Position numbers and translations under genes: made by a program
Notes under the pieces: model-generated
The model's database searches: none
Told to the model about the DNA's origin: nothing
The model's input: only the letters and a program-made list of their open reading frames with translations
From: Streptomyces griseochromogenes
GTDB lineage: Bacteria; Actinomycetota; Actinomycetes; Streptomycetales; Streptomycetaceae
Direction: 5' to 3'
DNA: 64,000 bases
Assembly (NCBI RefSeq): GCF_001542625.1
Contig: NZ_CP016279.1
Span: 2,480,001 to 2,544,000 of the forward strand
Shown: piece after piece, positions 36,606-49,450 of the stretch
How positions within the stretch are numbered: position 1 is the first letter of the stretch
Layout of the letters: each line of letters starts with the position of its first letter

Positions 36606-39600
36606 TCCCGTTGTCCTTTGCCCAGAGCCGGATGTGGATCCTCCACAAGCTGGAAGGCCCGTCCGCGACCTACAACGTGCCGTTCGTGCTGCGCCTGGAA
36701 GGGGTACTGGACACGACGGCCCTGGCCACGGCGGTGACGGACGTCACGAACCGGCACGAGAGCCTGCGCACCCTGGTCGTCGAGGACGCGGGCGGCACGG
36801 CGTCGCAGCGGATCGTGACTCCTGAGGAGGCGGTCTTCCCCTTCCGTGTGGTCGACGTGGCCGCGGACGCGGTGGACGCGGCGATGCACGAGGTCGCGTG
36901 CGAGCCGTTCGACCTGGACACGGAGCTGCCCCTGCGGACGACCGTGCTGCGGATCGCTCCGCAGGAGCACGTCCTGGTGTTCGTGTTCCACCACATAGCC
37001 GCGGACGGGGCGTCGGTGGCGCCCTTCGTCAGGGACCTGGTGTCGGCGTACACGGCCCGCCATCGCGGCAGTGCACCGCAGTGGACGCCGCTGCCCGTGC
37101 AGTACAAGGACTACACGCTGTGGCAGCGGCAGCTCCTGGGTGACGAAACCGACCCGGAGAGCACCGCGGCGGAGCAGATCGCCTACTGGAAGAAAGAACT
37201 GGCCGAGGTGCCGCAGCCGCTGCAGCTCCCGCTGGACAGGCCACGGCCGACGGCGGCCAGCCACCGCGGCGGCGAGGTCCCCTTCGTGCTGGCACCGGAG
37301 CTGCTGTCCGGGGTGCAGAAGCTCGCCGCGGACCATGGTGCCACGGCGCCGATGGTGGCTCAGGCTGCGCTGGCGGTGCTGCTGCACAAGCTGGGTGCGG
37401 GGGAGGACGTGCCGATCGGCAGTCCGATCGAAGGGCGCGGGGATGAGCAACTCGACGATCTGATCGGGTTCTTCGTCAACACCTGGGTGCTGCGCGCCGA
37501 TCTGTCGAGGAACCCGTCGTTCGCCGATCTGCTGGAGCAGGTGCGGGACAAGGCCCTCGCCGCGTACGACAACCAGGACATACCGTTCGAGCGGCTGGTG
37601 GAGCTGCTCAACCCGGACCGCACCACCGCTTACATGCCGTTGTTCCAGACGGCGCTGGGCTGGCAGTTCGTGTGGGGCGAGATCGAGATGCCGGGCCTGC
37701 GGGTCACCCCCATCCCCGTGGGCACCGGCACCGCGAAGTTCGACCTGCTCTTCAACATCGTCCCGAACGCGTCCGGGGGCACGCGCGGCCTGCTGGAGTA
37801 CGCGACGGATTTGTTCGACCACACCACGGCCGAACGCATCGTCGACCGGTTCGTGCGCATCCTGGAGCAGGTGCTCGAGGACCCGGCGGTGCCGGTCGGC
37901 GCCATCGAGGTGCTGTCGGCGCAGGAGCAGGACTGGTTGCTCCGGGGAGCCACTGACACGGCGCTGTCGGTGCCGGAGCGAACCGTCGACGCGCTCTTCT
38001 CCGAGCGGGCCGCCGCGACGCCGGACGCGGTGGCGTTGGTGTGCGGGGACGTGACGCTGACGTATCGGGAGGTGGACGAGCGAGCCAACCGGCTGGCTCG
38101 GGTGCTGACCGAACGGGGTGTGGAGCCGGAGTCGGTGGTCGCGGTGGTGGTGTCCCGATCGCCGCAGTGGGTGGTCGCGCTCTTGGGAGTGATGAAGGCG
38201 GGCGGGGCGTATCTGCCGGTGGATCCGGCCTATCCGGCGGAGCGCGTGGCGTTCATGGTGGCGGATTCCGGCGCGGTGCTGGTGATCGGGGACGCGGTCT
38301 CGGCGGGACAGGTGCCGGAGTTGTCCGCGCCCATGATCCGCCTGGACGATCCGGACGTGGTCGCGGCGCTGGCCGGCGCCGACCCGGGCCCCGTGACCGA
38401 CGCCGACCGGCGCGGTCCGGTGGCGGTGGCCAATACGGCGTACGTCATCTACACCTCGGGTTCGACCGGGACGCCGAAGGGAGTGGCGGTCAGTCACTCG
38501 GGGGTGGCCAGCTTGGCCGCGTCGCAGGCGGAGCGGCTCGCGGTGACGCCGGACAGCCGGGTGTTGCAGTTCGCCTCGCCGAGCTTCGACGCCTCGCTGT
38601 GGGAGTGGAGCATGGCGCTGCTGACGGGGGCCGCGCTGGTGCTGGCCGGCCCGGACGAGCTGGCCGCGGGTGACCCGCTGATCGAGACGATCGCCGCCCA
38701 CGGGGTGACGCACGCGACGTTGCCGCCGGTGGTGCTGGCGGCGTTGCCGACGGGGGCGTTGCCGAGTGTGGAGACGCTGGTGGTCGGAGGTTCGGCGTCC
38801 TCGCCGGAACTGGTGGCCCAGTGGTCGGCCGGGCGGCGGATGATCAACGGCTACGGCCCGACGGAGATCACCGTGTGCGCCGCCATGAGCACGGCGATGG
38901 TGGGTGACGGCCGTACTCCGCCGATCGGCCGGCCGATCGCCAACACCCAGGCGTATGTGCTGGACACGGCGCTGCGCCCGGTCGCGCCCGGGGTCGCCGG
39001 TGAGCTCTACATCGCCGGCCCGGGGCTCGCCCGGGGCTACCTCGGGCGGACGGGCCTGACCGCGGACCGGTTCGTCGCCTGCCCCTTCGGCGCGCCGGGC
39101 ACCCGGATGTACCGCTCCGGGGACCTGGTGCGCTGGAACCAGGACGGCGAGCTCGAGTACCTCGGGCGAACCGACTTCCAGGTCAAGATCCGGGGTTTCC
39201 GGATCGAGCTGGGCGAGATCGAGCACGCGCTGACGATGCACCCCGGTGTGGCGCAGGCGGCGGTCGTGGTGAATGAGAACCAGCTGGGCGACAAGCAGCT
39301 TGTGGGGTACCTGGTGCCCAAGCCGTACGCCGCCGCGGTGGCTGGTGCCGACGCTCAGGTGGATGAGTGGCGCCACCTCTACGACGACAGTTATGCCGAT
39401 TCCAGCGATGAGGAGTTGGGCGAGGACTTCCAAGGGTGGAACTCCAGCTACACCGGTGAGCCGATCCCGCGTGAGCAGATGCTGGAGTGGCAGGACGCGG
39501 CGGTGGCACAGGTGTTGCGGTTCGAGCCGCGGCGGGTGCTGGAGATCGGTGTGGGTTCCGGTCTGCTTCTGGCGAAGATCGTCGACGAGGTCGAGGAGTA

Positions 39601-42600
39601 CTGGGGCACCGACATCTCGGCCACGGTGGTGGACCGGGTCCGGGCGCAGGCCGCAGAGGCCGGATACGGTGACAGGGTCCGGGTGAGCGCCCAACCGGCC
39701 GACGACATGTCCGGGCTGCCTCGCGGCCGGTTCGACACCGTGGTGCTCAACTCGGTGGTGCAGTACTTCCCGAGCGTCGAGTACCTGGACCAGGTGCTGC
39801 GCCAGGTGATGGAACTCCTCGTGGCGGGCGGCCGCGTCATCGTCGGTGACGTCCGCAACGCCGCGACACGCACCCTCATGCAGACGGCGGTGCAGCGTAC
39901 GGCACACCCGCACGCCTCGCACGACGAGTTGCGGACGCTGGTGAAGAGGGAGCTGCTCGCCGAGCGGGAACTGGCCATCGCCCCGGAGTGGTTCACCGAG
40001 TGGGCGGGAGACGACTCCGTCGCGGTCGACATCCGGCTGAAGCCCGGGCAGGCGCACAACGAGCTGACCCGGCACCGCTATGAGGTCGTCCTGTACAAGC
40101 GACCGGCTGACGTACTCGACCTGGCCGGTGTGCCGTCGGTGCCGTGGGGCCGGGAAGTGCACGACCTTGCCGATCTCGGCCGTTGTGCGGACCGGGCGGG
40201 CGGTCCGGTGCGGGTGACCGGGATACCCAACGCGCGTCTGGCCGAGGAGGCCGCACTGACGGTCGCGACGGGTCTCCTCGACCCGGCGCCCCGCTCCGGT
40301 GAACCGGTCGATCCGCAGGAACTGCTCCAGTGGGCACGCAAGGACGATCGGGACGTGGTTCTCACCTGGTCGGGGGAGGACACGCGGTGCTTCGACGCGG
40401 TGCTGCTGCCCGAGCGGCGGACCGGGCAGCCACATGTCTCGGGCTCGTTCGTTCCGAGCGGTGCGGGCGGGCGGGTCCGGGCGAACAACCCCGCGCTGGC
40501 CAGGTCGATCGGTCCGTTGCTCATCGAGCTGCCCGAGTACCTGCGTGAGCGTCTGCCGGACTACATGGTCCCTCCCGCGCTCGTGCCGCTTTCGGAGCTG
40601 CCGCTGACTCCGAACGGGAAACTGAACCACCGGGCGCTGCCCGCGCCGGACTACGGGCAGGCAGCGACCGGTCGGGCACCGCGCAATCAGGTCGAGGAGA
40701 CCCTCAGCGCGCTGTTCGCCGAAGTGCTCGGCGTGGACAACGTCGGCATCGACAACGACTTCTTCGCCACCGGCGGGGACAGCATTCGCTCCATCCAGAT
40801 CGTCGCGCGGGCCAGGGCGCGTGGCATCGAGGTGAGCACGCGGGAGATCTTCGAGCACCGTACGGTCGCCCGGCTCGCGGACCTGGTCGAAGGACGCGAG
40901 GAAGAACGCCTCACCCTGGCCGAGCTACCGGGTGGCGGCGTGGGATGGGCTCCGCTGATGCCGACGGCGAAGCACGTGCTCGCGCTCGGTGGCGGCCTTG
41001 GCCGGCTCTGCATGTCCATGATGTTGACCCTGCCCGAAGGCATCGACCGCGCCGGACTGGTGGCGACGGTGCAGACCGTTCTCGACCGGCACGACGTGCT
41101 GCGTTCCCGACTCGACCGGACGCGGCAGGGCCTGTCGATCGAGCCGGCCGGCAGCGTGGACGCCGGCGCGCTGCTGCGGGAAGTGCGCTACGGCGACGCC
41201 GACGCGCACGCCGAGCTGGACGCGGCCGCGGACCGGCTGGACCCGGACGCGGGCGTCATGGCGCAGTTCGTGTGGTTCACCTCGGACACGGACACGGACG
41301 CGGACCGGTTGCTGATCGTGCTGCACCACCTGGTCGTCGACGGGGTGTCGTGGCGGCTCCTCCTGCCCGACCTGGTCTCGGCCTGGAAGCAGGTCCGGGA
41401 CGGCCGCACCCCGGAACCGGCAGGGCCGGGCACCTCGTTGCGCCGGTGGGCGCATGCCCTGGCCGACGAGGCGGCCCGTCCCGAGCGGGTGGCGGAGCTG
41501 CCCGTGTGGCGGCAGATCCTGCGTGGGGACGAGCCGGTACTCGGAGCACGGGAGCTGGACCCGGCGCGCGATGTCGCCGCCACCGTGGAAACGGTGCGCG
41601 TCCACGTGCCGGCGGATGTCACCGAGACCGTGCTGACCAAGGTGCCCGCGGTCTTCCGGGGCGGTGTCGACGACGGGCTGCTGGCGGCGCTGGCACTGGC
41701 GCTGACCCGCTGGCGTCGGACTCGGGGCGTTCCCGCTTCGTCGGCTCTGGTCCGGCTGGAAGGGCACGGCCGGGAAGAGGAGGCGGTGCCCGGCGCGGAT
41801 CTGTCGCGCACGATCGGTTGGTTCACCACGATGTATCCGGTGCGCCTTGACCTGGCCGGCGTCGACGTGGCGGACGCCTTCGCCGGCGGTCCGGCCGCCG
41901 GCCGGGCGATCAAGACGGTCAAGGAGCAGTTGCGGGCGGTTCCGGGCGACGGTATCGGCTTCGGCCTGCTGCGCCACCTCAACCCGGAGACCGCCGCCGC
42001 GCTGTCCGCGGACCGGGAACCGCAGATCGGGTTCAACTACCTCGGCCGGACGTCCGGCACGGATGTCCCCGAGGAGCTGCGTGGCCAGGGCTGGGCACCG
42101 GACACCACACAGCGGGACCTGATCGCCGCGCCGGACGCGGACATGCCGGTGATGTCGGCGCTGGAGATCAACGCGGTGGCCACGAACACCGGCGCCGGTG
42201 ACGAGCTGACCGCCTACTTCGGCTTCCCGACCGGTCTGCTCTCCCACGAGGAGGTGACCGAGCTGGCCGACCTCTGGGTCCAGGCACTGACCGCCCTGGC
42301 CCGGCACGCCGCGACACCCGACGCCGGCGGAATGACCCCGACGGACGCGCCCCTGGTCGACGTGAGCCAGCGGGAGATCGACACCTGGGAGGCTCGGTTC
42401 GGCCACCTGGCCGAGGTGTGGCCGGTGACCTCGGCGCAGTCCGGGATCCTCTTCCATTCGATGCTGGCCGGATCCTCGTTCGACGCCTACCACGTGCAAC
42501 TGGTGTTCCACATCTCCGGTGACGTCGACCCCGAGCGGATGAGCCGGGCCGGGCAGATGCTGCTCGAGCGCCACACCAGCCTCCGTGCGGCGTTCGTCGA

Positions 42601-45553
42601 CGGGGCCGACGGCGATCTCGTGCAGGTGGTGCCGGCGGCGGGGGTGACCCTGCCGTGGCGGTACCTCGACCTGACCGGGTACGGCGAGGCGGAGCGGACC
42701 GAGACGTTCGAGCGCTTCCTCGCCCAGGACCAGGCCGCCCACTTCGACGTGGGCACCCCACCGCTGATCCGGCTGGCACTCGTCGCCCTCGAGCCCGGCC
42801 GGGCCGAACTCGTGATGACCGTCCATCACTCGCTGGCCGACGGCTGGTCCTCGCCCTTGCTGCTGCAGGACCTGCTGCTGCTCTACGCATCCCACGGCGA
42901 CGCGGCCGGTCTGCCCGGCACGCGGAGCTACGGTGAGTTCCTGGCCTGGCGCGCACGGCAGGACCAGGACGAGGCGGCACGGGCGTGGGCGGCCGAGCTC
43001 GACGGGGTCGATGAACCGACCCTGCTCGCTCCGGGAGCCACGGGCGGCGACGGACTCGACCAGGTCGAGGTCGCCCTCCCGCTGGACCTGTCCGGCGAAC
43101 TCAACCGGTGTGCCTCCGTGTTGGGCGTCACCATCAACACCTTGGTCCAGGGCGCCTGGGCGCTGCTGCTCGGTCAGCTCACCGGCCGCCAGGACCTGGT
43201 GTTCGGCGCCACCGTCTCCGGTCGTCCGCCCGCCGTGACGGACGTCGAGACGATGGTCGGGATGTTCATCAACACCCTGCCCGTACGCGTGGAGTACGCG
43301 CCCGGCGACACCCTCGCCGAGGTCCTCACCCGGCTGCAGAGCCGGCAGGCCGGCCTGGTGGAGCACCACTACTACGGGCTCACGGAGATCCAGCAGTCCG
43401 TCGGCCTGCAGAACCTCTTCGACACGCTGGTCGTCTTCGAGTCGTACCCGGTCGACCGGGACGGCCTCAGCTCCGCCACCGACGCCGCGGACGGGATCGC
43501 CATCACCGGTCTGCGCCCGTCCAACGGCACCCACTACCCACTGGCTCTGATGGCGGCGGTCGACACGCACCTCCAGTTCCTCCTCCAGTACACGCCCGGT
43601 GTCTTCGACCGGGACACGGTGGAGGCGTACGCGGCCCGATTCGTGCGCATCCTGGAACAGCTGGCGGCCACCCCCGAACTGAAGACCGCGCAGCTCGATG
43701 TCCTGGAGCCGGCCGAACGCGACCGACTCCTCGTCGAGTTCAACGACACGGCCGTCCCGACTCCGGACGTCTCGGTCAACGCGCTCGTCGAGGCACAGGC
43801 GGCGCGGACCCCGGACGAGGTCGCCGTGGTCGCCGAGGGCGAGTCGCTCACGTACCGCGAGGTGAATGCCCGGGCCGACCGCCTGGCGTGCGAACTGGCC
43901 GCCCGCGGGGTGGGCCCGGAGTCGATGGTCGCGGTGTCGCTGCCGCGGTCGGCGGACCTGGTGGTCGCCCTGCTCGCGGTTTTGAAGGCGGGCGGCACGC
44001 ATCTGCCGGTCGATCCCAGGTACCCCAGCCACCGCCTCGCGGCCATCTTCGAGGAGGCGCGGCCGCACCTCGTGCTGACGGACCAGGCGACGGTCGGCGT
44101 GCTGCCGGAGCACGACGCCCCGGATGTCCTCCTCGGCTCACTCGACCTGTCCGGAGACGTCACCGGTCTCGAAATCCCGTCCCACGCGGATCAGTTGGCG
44201 TACGTGATGTACACCTCCGGCTCCACGGGCAAGCCCAAGGGCGTCGCCATCACCCACGGATGCGTGGTCAACGCCGTGCTGCGGCTCGCCCCCATCGTCG
44301 GCATGGAGCCGGGCAAGCGGCTCCTCGCGGCCGCGTCGGTCAACTTCGACATCTCGGTGTTCGAGATCTTCACGACCCTCGCCACCGGCGGCGTGGTCGA
44401 CGTGGTCCAGGACGTGCTGGTCCTGGGCGACCGGAAGGGCTGGAGCGGCAGCGTCATCCACACCGTGCCGTCCGCCTTCGCCGAACTCGTCGACGACATC
44501 GCCGACCGCACCAGCGTGGAAACGCTCGTCTTCGCCGGCGAGGCCCTGCCCTCGTCGCTCGTCGAGAAGACGCGGGATGCCTTCCCGGGCGTACGGATCG
44601 TCAACGCCTACGGGCAGACCGAGTCGTTCTACGCCACCACCTTCACCGTCGACGGTGAGAGGCCGGTCTCGGCGGGCAGCGCGCCCGCCGGCGCCCCGCT
44701 GGGCAACAATCGGGCCTACGTCCTCGGCCCCGGCCTGACTCCGGTGCCGCCGGGCGCGGTCGGCGAGATATACATCGGCGGGAACGTGGCCCGCGGCTAC
44801 CACGGCCGCGCCGCGCTGACCGCCGAGCGCTTCGTCCCCGACCCGTTCGGCCCGACCGGTGCGCGCATGTACCGCACCGGTGACCTGGGCCGTTTCAATG
44901 GCGAGGGCCAGCTGGAGTACGTGGGCCGCGGGGACGCGCAGGTCAAGGTGCGCGGCTTCCGCGTCGAGCCCGCCGAGGTCGAGGCCGCGCTCAGCGCGCA
45001 CCCCGGCGTCGCGCAGACCGCCGTCATCGCCCGCGACGGCCGCAGCACCGGCAAGCAACTGGTCGCGTATGTCGTGCCCGCCGTCACCGGCGACAGTACG
45101 ACGACCGGTGACCCTCGTGGCCCGGAGACGAAGGAGCTGCACGACTTCGTCGCGGAGCGGCTGCCGGACTTCATGGTGCCGTCCGCCTTCGTGGTCCTCG
45201 ACCGGCTGCCGCTCGCGACGAACGGCAAGCTGGACCGGGCCGCGCTGCCCGAGCCGGAGTACACCGGCGCCGCCTACCGGGCGCCCCGCACCGCCCGTGA
45301 GGAGTCCCTGGCCGCGCTGTTCGCCGAGGTGCTCGGCGTGGACCGGGTCGGCATCGACGACGGTTTCTTCGAGCTCGGCGGGCACTCCCTGCTCGCCACC
45401 CGGCTGATCAGCCGGGCCCGCGCCGAGATGGGGATAGAGATACCCATCCGCAAGATCTTCGACCTGCCGACGGTGGCCGCGCTCGCCGCGTGGTCGGAGG
45501 AATCGGCTGCTCCCCGTCGCCCCGGCCTGCGCAAGATGTTCGTAGAGGAGTAG
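36602..45553 (+). CDS. NRPS, two modules: C-A-nMT-PCP-E-C-A-PCP
   Basis: A 2983-residue synthetase. C1 is about 1-440 with HHIAADG at 130. A1 starts at about 460 ([11 protein letters not shown] near 617) and is interrupted after core motif 8 by an N-methyltransferase, about 920-1165, with the SAM motif [16 protein letters not shown]10 ([16 protein letters not shown]) comes near 1337. PCP1 has Ser1394. The E domain has HHLVVDG at 1575. C2 starts near 1930 with HHSLADG at 2075. A2 spans about 2390-2885, and PCP2 has Ser2929. The A1 code D-A-W-T-V-G-G-V-C-K resembles phenylalanine codes, so an N-methyl-D-aromatic or similar residue is likely. The A2 code D-I-F-H-V-A-A-Y-A-K and its YGQTES motif make it the sister of A1 in the preceding protein. 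Confidence 0.96.
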   Translation: MIPLSFAQSRMWILHKLEGPSATYNVPFVLRLEGVLDTTALATAVTDVTNRHESLRTLVVEDAGGTASQRIVTPEEAVFPFRVVDVAADAVDAAMHEVACEPFDLDTELPLRTTVLRIAPQEHVLVFVFHHIAADGASVAPFVRDLVSAYTARHRGSAPQWTPLPVQYKDYTLWQRQLLGDETDPESTAAEQIAYWKKELAEVPQPLQLPLDRPRPTAASHRGGEVPFVLAPELLSGVQKLAADHGATAPMVAQAALAVLLHKLGAGEDVPIGSPIEGRGDEQLDDLIGFFVNTWVLRADLSRNPSFADLLEQVRDKALAAYDNQDIPFERLVELLNPDRTTAYMPLFQTALGWQFVWGEIEMPGLRVTPIPVGTGTAKFDLLFNIVPNASGGTRGLLEYATDLFDHTTAERIVDRFVRILEQVLEDPAVPVGAIEVLSAQEQDWLLRGATDTALSVPERTVDALFSERAAATPDAVALVCGDVTLTYREVDERANRLARVLTERGVEPESVVAVVVSRSPQWVVALLGVMKAGGAYLPVDPAYPAERVAFMVADSGAVLVIGDAVSAGQVPELSAPMIRLDDPDVVAALAGADPGPVTDADRRGPVAVANTAYVIYTSGSTGTPKGVAVSHSGVASLAASQAERLAVTPDSRVLQFASPSFDASLWEWSMALLTGAALVLAGPDELAAGDPLIETIAAHGVTHATLPPVVLAALPTGALPSVETLVVGGSASSPELVAQWSAGRRMINGYGPTEITVCAAMSTAMVGDGRTPPIGRPIANTQAYVLDTALRPVAPGVAGELYIAGPGLARGYLGRTGLTADRFVACPFGAPGTRMYRSGDLVRWNQDGELEYLGRTDFQVKIRGFRIELGEIEHALTMHPGVAQAAVVVNENQLGDKQLVGYLVPKPYAAAVAGADAQVDEWRHLYDDSYADSSDEELGEDFQGWNSSYTGEPIPREQMLEWQDAAVAQVLRFEPRRVLEIGVGSGLLLAKIVDEVEEYWGTDISATVVDRVRAQAAEAGYGDRVRVSAQPADDMSGLPRGRFDTVVLNSVVQYFPSVEYLDQVLRQVMELLVAGGRVIVGDVRNAATRTLMQTAVQRTAHPHASHDELRTLVKRELLAERELAIAPEWFTEWAGDDSVAVDIRLKPGQAHNELTRHRYEVVLYKRPADVLDLAGVPSVPWGREVHDLADLGRCADRAGGPVRVTGIPNARLAEEAALTVATGLLDPAPRSGEPVDPQELLQWARKDDRDVVLTWSGEDTRCFDAVLLPERRTGQPHVSGSFVPSGAGGRVRANNPALARSIGPLLIELPEYLRERLPDYMVPPALVPLSELPLTPNGKLNHRALPAPDYGQAATGRAPRNQVEETLSALFAEVLGVDNVGIDNDFFATGGDSIRSIQIVARARARGIEVSTREIFEHRTVARLADLVEGREEERLTLAELPGGGVGWAPLMPTAKHVLALGGGLGRLCMSMMLTLPEGIDRAGLVATVQTVLDRHDVLRSRLDRTRQGLSIEPAGSVDAGALLREVRYGDADAHAELDAAADRLDPDAGVMAQFVWFTSDTDTDADRLLIVLHHLVVDGVSWRLLLPDLVSAWKQVRDGRTPEPAGPGTSLRRWAHALADEAARPERVAELPVWRQILRGDEPVLGARELDPARDVAATVETVRVHVPADVTETVLTKVPAVFRGGVDDGLLAALALALTRWRRTRGVPASSALVRLEGHGREEEAVPGADLSRTIGWFTTMYPVRLDLAGVDVADAFAGGPAAGRAIKTVKEQLRAVPGDGIGFGLLRHLNPETAAALSADREPQIGFNYLGRTSGTDVPEELRGQGWAPDTTQRDLIAAPDADMPVMSALEINAVATNTGAGDELTAYFGFPTGLLSHEEVTELADLWVQALTALARHAATPDAGGMTPTDAPLVDVSQREIDTWEARFGHLAEVWPVTSAQSGILFHSMLAGSSFDAYHVQLVFHISGDVDPERMSRAGQMLLERHTSLRAAFVDGADGDLVQVVPAAGVTLPWRYLDLTGYGEAERTETFERFLAQDQAAHFDVGTPPLIRLALVALEPGRAELVMTVHHSLADGWSSPLLLQDLLLLYASHGDAAGLPGTRSYGEFLAWRARQDQDEAARAWAAELDGVDEPTLLAPGATGGDGLDQVEVALPLDLSGELNRCASVLGVTINTLVQGAWALLLGQLTGRQDLVFGATVSGRPPAVTDVETMVGMFINTLPVRVEYAPGDTLAEVLTRLQSRQAGLVEHHYYGLTEIQQSVGLQNLFDTLVVFESYPVDRDGLSSATDAADGIAITGLRPSNGTHYPLALMAAVDTHLQFLLQYTPGVFDRDTVEAYAARFVRILEQLAATPELKTAQLDVLEPAERDRLLVEFNDTAVPTPDVSVNALVEAQAARTPDEVAVVAEGESLTYREVNARADRLACELAARGVGPESMVAVSLPRSADLVVALLAVLKAGGTHLPVDPRYPSHRLAAIFEEARPHLVLTDQATVGVLPEHDAPDVLLGSLDLSGDVTGLEIPSHADQLAYVMYTSGSTGKPKGVAITHGCVVNAVLRLAPIVGMEPGKRLLAAASVNFDISVFEIFTTLATGGVVDVVQDVLVLGDRKGWSGSVIHTVPSAFAELVDDIADRTSVETLVFAGEALPSSLVEKTRDAFPGVRIVNAYGQTESFYATTFTVDGERPVSAGSAPAGAPLGNNRAYVLGPGLTPVPPGAVGEIYIGGNVARGYHGRAALTAERFVPDPFGPTGARMYRTGDLGRFNGEGQLEYVGRGDAQVKVRGFRVEPAEVEAALSAHPGVAQTAVIARDGRSTGKQLVAYVVPAVTGDSTTTGDPRGPETKELHDFVAERLPDFMVPSAFVVLDRLPLATNGKLDRAALPEPEYTGAAYRAPRTAREESLAALFAEVLGVDRVGIDDGFFELGGHSLLATRLISRARAEMGIEIPIRKIFDLPTVAALAAWSEESAAPRRPGLRKMFVEE

Positions 45554-45558
45554 AAGCA

Positions 45559-48500
45559 ATGATTCCGCTGTCATTCGCACAACGCCGTATGTGGATTCTG
45601 CACCAGATGGAGGGCGGGTCGGAGAACTGGAACATGCCGGCGGCCTTCCGGCTGACCGGTGCCCTGGACCAGGCCGCCCTCACCGCGGCGATCCGCGACG
45701 TGGTCGACCGGCACGAGACCCTGCGCACCGTCTACGAGACGAACGACGACGGTGAGCTGTACCAGCGGATCCTCCCGACAGCGGAGGCCACGCCTGAGGT
45801 GCCGGTCATCGAGGTGGCGCCCGGGGACGTGTCCGGCACGATCGAGGAGGCCTTCGGGTACCGGTTCGACCTGGCGGCCGAACCCCCGCTGCAGGTACGC
45901 CTGTTCCGCTGCTCACCCCAGGAGCACGTCCTGGTCCTGGTCATCCACCACATCGCCACGGACGGCAGCTCGGTCGCGCCCCTGGTGCGGGACCTGGCCG
46001 CGGCCTACACCGCCCGCCGGGACGGCCGGGCGCCGGCGTGGGAGCCGTTGCCCGTGCAGTACAAGGACTACACGATGTGGCAGCGTGAGCTGCTCGGCGA
46101 CGTGGCGGACCCGGACAGTCTCGCCGCGGCGCAGGTCGCGTACTGGCGCAAGGAACTGGCCGGGGTGCCGCAGCCGCTGAACCTGCCGCTGGACCGCCCG
46201 CGGCCCGTCCAGGCGAGCGGGCGCGGCTCCACGGTCGGCCTCATGGTGGAGCCGGAGGTGGCGAGCGGGCTGCAGAAGCTGGCCGACGAGCGCGGGGCGA
46301 CCATGTCGATGGTCCTGCACGCCGCACTGGCGGTGCTGCTGCGCAAGCTCGGCGGCGGGGACGACGTGACGATCGGCAGCTCGATCGCCGGGCGGACCGA
46401 GGAGGCGCTGGCCGATCTGGTCGGGTTCTTCGTCAACACCCAGGTGCTGCGGGTGGACCTCTGCGGTGACCCGTCGTTCACCGATCTTCTCGCCCAGGTG
46501 CGACACAAGTCGCTGGCGGCCTACGAGCACCAGGACGTGCCGTTCGACATGCTGGTCGAGGCGATCAACCCCGAACGCTCCGCGGCCTACCAGCCGCTGT
46601 TCCAGGTGATGCTCGGCCTGCAGAACTACGAGAGGCCGGAACTCGAACTCGCCGGACTCACGTTGGAGGTCGAGCAGACCATCCCCTCGACCTCCAAGGT
46701 CGACCTGTTCTTCAACATGATCGTGGACGACTCGGGGGCGCTGCGGGGCGACATCTCCTACGCGACGGACGTGTTCGACCGGGAGACGGTCGAAGCCTTC
46801 GGGGCTCGGTTCGTGCGTGTCCTGGAGCAACTGGTCGGCGATCCGGGTATGTGCGTCGGGGATGTCGACGTGCTGAGCCCGGGGGAGCGGCAGCGGCTGG
46901 TGGTGGAGGTGAACGACACCGCCGAGCCGACCCTGGAGCTGGTGGAGGCGGTGCGCAGGCAGGTGAGGGCGACACCGGAGGCTCTCGCCGTCATCGGCGA
47001 GGAGGAGTCACTCACCTACCAGGAGCTGGAAGCGCGGTCGAACAGGCTGGCGCACTGGCTGGCCGACCTCGGTGTGCGGGCGGAGTCGCGGGTCGCCGTG
47101 TGCCTGCCCCGGACCGTGAACCTGGTGGTGGCGCTGCTTGCGGTGATCAAGGCCGGTGGAGCCTACGTTCCGATCGATCCGGAACACCCGCGTTCCCGGA
47201 TCGACTACATCCTCGAGCACGCGGATCCGCTGCTGGTGCTCGACGCCGAGGCGCTGGCCGGTGTGGATTGGCCGGCGTATCCGGATGCGGCACCGGAGGT
47301 GGTCGTCCGGCCGGAGAACGCCCAGTACGTGATCTACACGTCGGGGTCGACGGGCAAGCCGAAGGGCGTGGCGATCCCGCGCGGCGCGGTGGCGAACTAC
47401 CTGGCCACGACACAGCGGCGGTTCCCGCTGTCGTCCGCGGACCGGATGCTGTTCAGCACGACGGTGGCCTTCGACATGGCGAACACCGAGCTGTACCTCC
47501 CGTTCACCGCCGGCGCGACCATGGTGATGGCGGGCAAGGACACCGTCACCGACCCGTCGGCCGTGCTGGAGTTGATACGCCGCCACGGGGTCACCGCGGT
47601 GCAGGCCACGCCCGCCTTCTGGCAGATGCTGTTGATGCACGACCCGAACGCCGCGAAGGGTCTGCGGATCATCATCGGCGCGGAGGCCGTGCCGGTACGC
47701 CTGGCCGAGACCTTGGCGAAGCAGGCCGCCGAAGTGTTCAACATGTACGGCCCGACCGAGACGGTGACGTGGTGCACCGAGGCGCGCGTGGAGGTGGGGC
47801 AGGGTGCGCCGATCGGGAGGCCGGTCGGGAACACCCAGGTGTACGTGCTCGACTCGCGGCTGAGCCCGGTTTCGCGCGGGGTACCGGGCGAACTGTACAT
47901 CGCCGGTGCCGGGATGGCCCGCGGGTACCAGGGTCGGCCGGAGCTGACCGCGGAGCGGTTCGTGGCGTGCCCGTTCGGTCCGGCCGGCGCGCGGATGTAC
48001 CGCACCGGGGACCTCGTGCGCTGGGACGGGAACGGTCAGCTGGAGTACCTCGAGCGCACGGACTTCCAGGTGAAGATCCGGGGTTTCCGGATCGAGCTCG
48101 GGGAGATCGAGCACGTGCTGACCGGGCATCCCGGCGTGGCCCAGGCGGCGGCCGTGGTGCGGGAGAACCAGGACGGAGACAAGCGCATCGTGGGTTACGT
48201 GATACCTGAGCCCGATGCCTCGCAGGCCGACGGCGGTGTCCAGGCGCTGCTCGCCGAGCTGCCCGCCTACCTGCGGGGGCGTCTGCCGGACTACATGATG
48301 CCCTCCACGCTGATCCCGCTCTCGGAGGTCCCGCTGACCCCGAACGGGAAGCTCGACCGCGGAGCACTGCCGTCCGAGGACATCAACGCCGCGGTCAGTC
48401 GAGAGCCGCGCAACTCCCACGAAGAGAGGATGTGCGCCCTCTTCGGCGAGCTGCTCGGCATCGAGCGGGTCGGTATCGACGACGACTTCTTCGAGCTGGG

Positions 48501-49371
48501 CGGGCACTCGCTCCTGGCCACCCGGCTCAGCGCTCGCATCCGCGGCGAGTTCGACATCGAGATGCCCCTCAGGACGATCATCAAGTACCCCACGGCGGGC
48601 GAGTTGGCCGCGCTGTTGCTCGTCACCACTCCCGCGGAGTCCTCCGACCCGCTCGCGGTCGTGCTGCCGTTGAACAGCGATCCCGGTACGGGCAAGCCGC
48701 CGCTGTGGTTCTTCCACGGAGGAGGCGGCCTCGGCTGGACGTACTTCAGCTTCGCGTCGTACGTGCCGGACTGGCCCGCCTATGCCCTGCAGGCCCGTGG
48801 CTCCGACGGCGTGGACAAGCTGGCGGGGTCGGTGAAGGAGATGGTCGAGGACTACGTCACCGAGATGCTGAAGATCCAGCCGGAAGGGCCCTTCCACCTG
48901 ATCGGCTGGTCCTACGGCGGCACGGTCGTGCAGGCCGTCGCGGAGGCGCTCGACCGGCGTGGGCACGAGATCGCCTTCGTGGCCATCCTGGACTCCCAGC
49001 CGGGTGGGCACGGGTTCACGGAGATCCATGCCGGCAAGGCCCTGCCGGACTACCGGTCCGAACTCGAGGAATTCTTCGGCCAGTACATCGGTACCGACAA
49101 CCGGCAAGACTTCCTGGACGCCATGGCGAAGGTCCTGGCCAACAACCACACCCTCATGATGGATTTCGAATCGCCGGTCTACCGGGGCGATGTGCTGTTC
49201 TTCAGCGCGACCCTTCAGGAACGTTCGTACGCGCATCTGTGGCGGCCCTACGTCCTCGGTTCCATCGAGGTGCACGACGTGCGTGCCACGCACCACGAAA
49301 TGAACATGCCCGCGGCCGTGGCCGAGGTCATGGAGGTCATCAAGCGCAAGCTGGCGGAGCTGACGGAATGA
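45559..49371 (+). CDS. NRPS terminal module: C-A-PCP-TE
   Basis: A 1270-residue synthetase. C is about 1-440 with HHIATDG at 130. A is about 460-930 with [11 protein letters not shown] near 593 and [11 protein letters not shown] near 927; its hand-derived code is D-M-T-Q-I-G-M-T-W-K. PCP has Ser984. The thioesterase at about 1035-1270 has the nucleophile Ser1118 in [15 protein letters not shown] after it, and a histidine pair at 1245-1246 (RATHHEM) that holds the catalytic His. ATG 45559 follows GAGGAG, 5 bases after the preceding stop. The TE would release the peptide by hydrolysis or macrocyclisation. Collapsed copies of this gene lie at 61.6-62.2 kb. Confidence 0.95.
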   Translation: MIPLSFAQRRMWILHQMEGGSENWNMPAAFRLTGALDQAALTAAIRDVVDRHETLRTVYETNDDGELYQRILPTAEATPEVPVIEVAPGDVSGTIEEAFGYRFDLAAEPPLQVRLFRCSPQEHVLVLVIHHIATDGSSVAPLVRDLAAAYTARRDGRAPAWEPLPVQYKDYTMWQRELLGDVADPDSLAAAQVAYWRKELAGVPQPLNLPLDRPRPVQASGRGSTVGLMVEPEVASGLQKLADERGATMSMVLHAALAVLLRKLGGGDDVTIGSSIAGRTEEALADLVGFFVNTQVLRVDLCGDPSFTDLLAQVRHKSLAAYEHQDVPFDMLVEAINPERSAAYQPLFQVMLGLQNYERPELELAGLTLEVEQTIPSTSKVDLFFNMIVDDSGALRGDISYATDVFDRETVEAFGARFVRVLEQLVGDPGMCVGDVDVLSPGERQRLVVEVNDTAEPTLELVEAVRRQVRATPEALAVIGEEESLTYQELEARSNRLAHWLADLGVRAESRVAVCLPRTVNLVVALLAVIKAGGAYVPIDPEHPRSRIDYILEHADPLLVLDAEALAGVDWPAYPDAAPEVVVRPENAQYVIYTSGSTGKPKGVAIPRGAVANYLATTQRRFPLSSADRMLFSTTVAFDMANTELYLPFTAGATMVMAGKDTVTDPSAVLELIRRHGVTAVQATPAFWQMLLMHDPNAAKGLRIIIGAEAVPVRLAETLAKQAAEVFNMYGPTETVTWCTEARVEVGQGAPIGRPVGNTQVYVLDSRLSPVSRGVPGELYIAGAGMARGYQGRPELTAERFVACPFGPAGARMYRTGDLVRWDGNGQLEYLERTDFQVKIRGFRIELGEIEHVLTGHPGVAQAAAVVRENQDGDKRIVGYVIPEPDASQADGGVQALLAELPAYLRGRLPDYMMPSTLIPLSEVPLTPNGKLDRGALPSEDINAAVSREPRNSHEERMCALFGELLGIERVGIDDDFFELGGHSLLATRLSARIRGEFDIEMPLRTIIKYPTAGELAALLLVTTPAESSDPLAVVLPLNSDPGTGKPPLWFFHGGGGLGWTYFSFASYVPDWPAYALQARGSDGVDKLAGSVKEMVEDYVTEMLKIQPEGPFHLIGWSYGGTVVQAVAEALDRRGHEIAFVAILDSQPGGHGFTEIHAGKALPDYRSELEEFFGQYIGTDNRQDFLDAMAKVLANNHTLMMDFESPVYRGDVLFFSATLQERSYAHLWRPYVLGSIEVHDVRATHHEMNMPAAVAEVMEVIKRKLAELTE

Positions 49372-49450
49372 CCGGACAGCGATCTCCCGGAATCGGTTCA
49401 AAGAACCATCGAATGGATGATTGGGGTTGGTCGTGGTGAAGGAACCCGGG

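Noticed and set aside
28785..40858. Very long minus-strand open frames (1000-1700 codons) opposite the NRPS genes
   Set aside because: They show no domains, lack ribosome binding sites and are rich in Arg, His and Gly. They result from the extreme GC bias at third codon positions of the real plus-strand NRPS genes.
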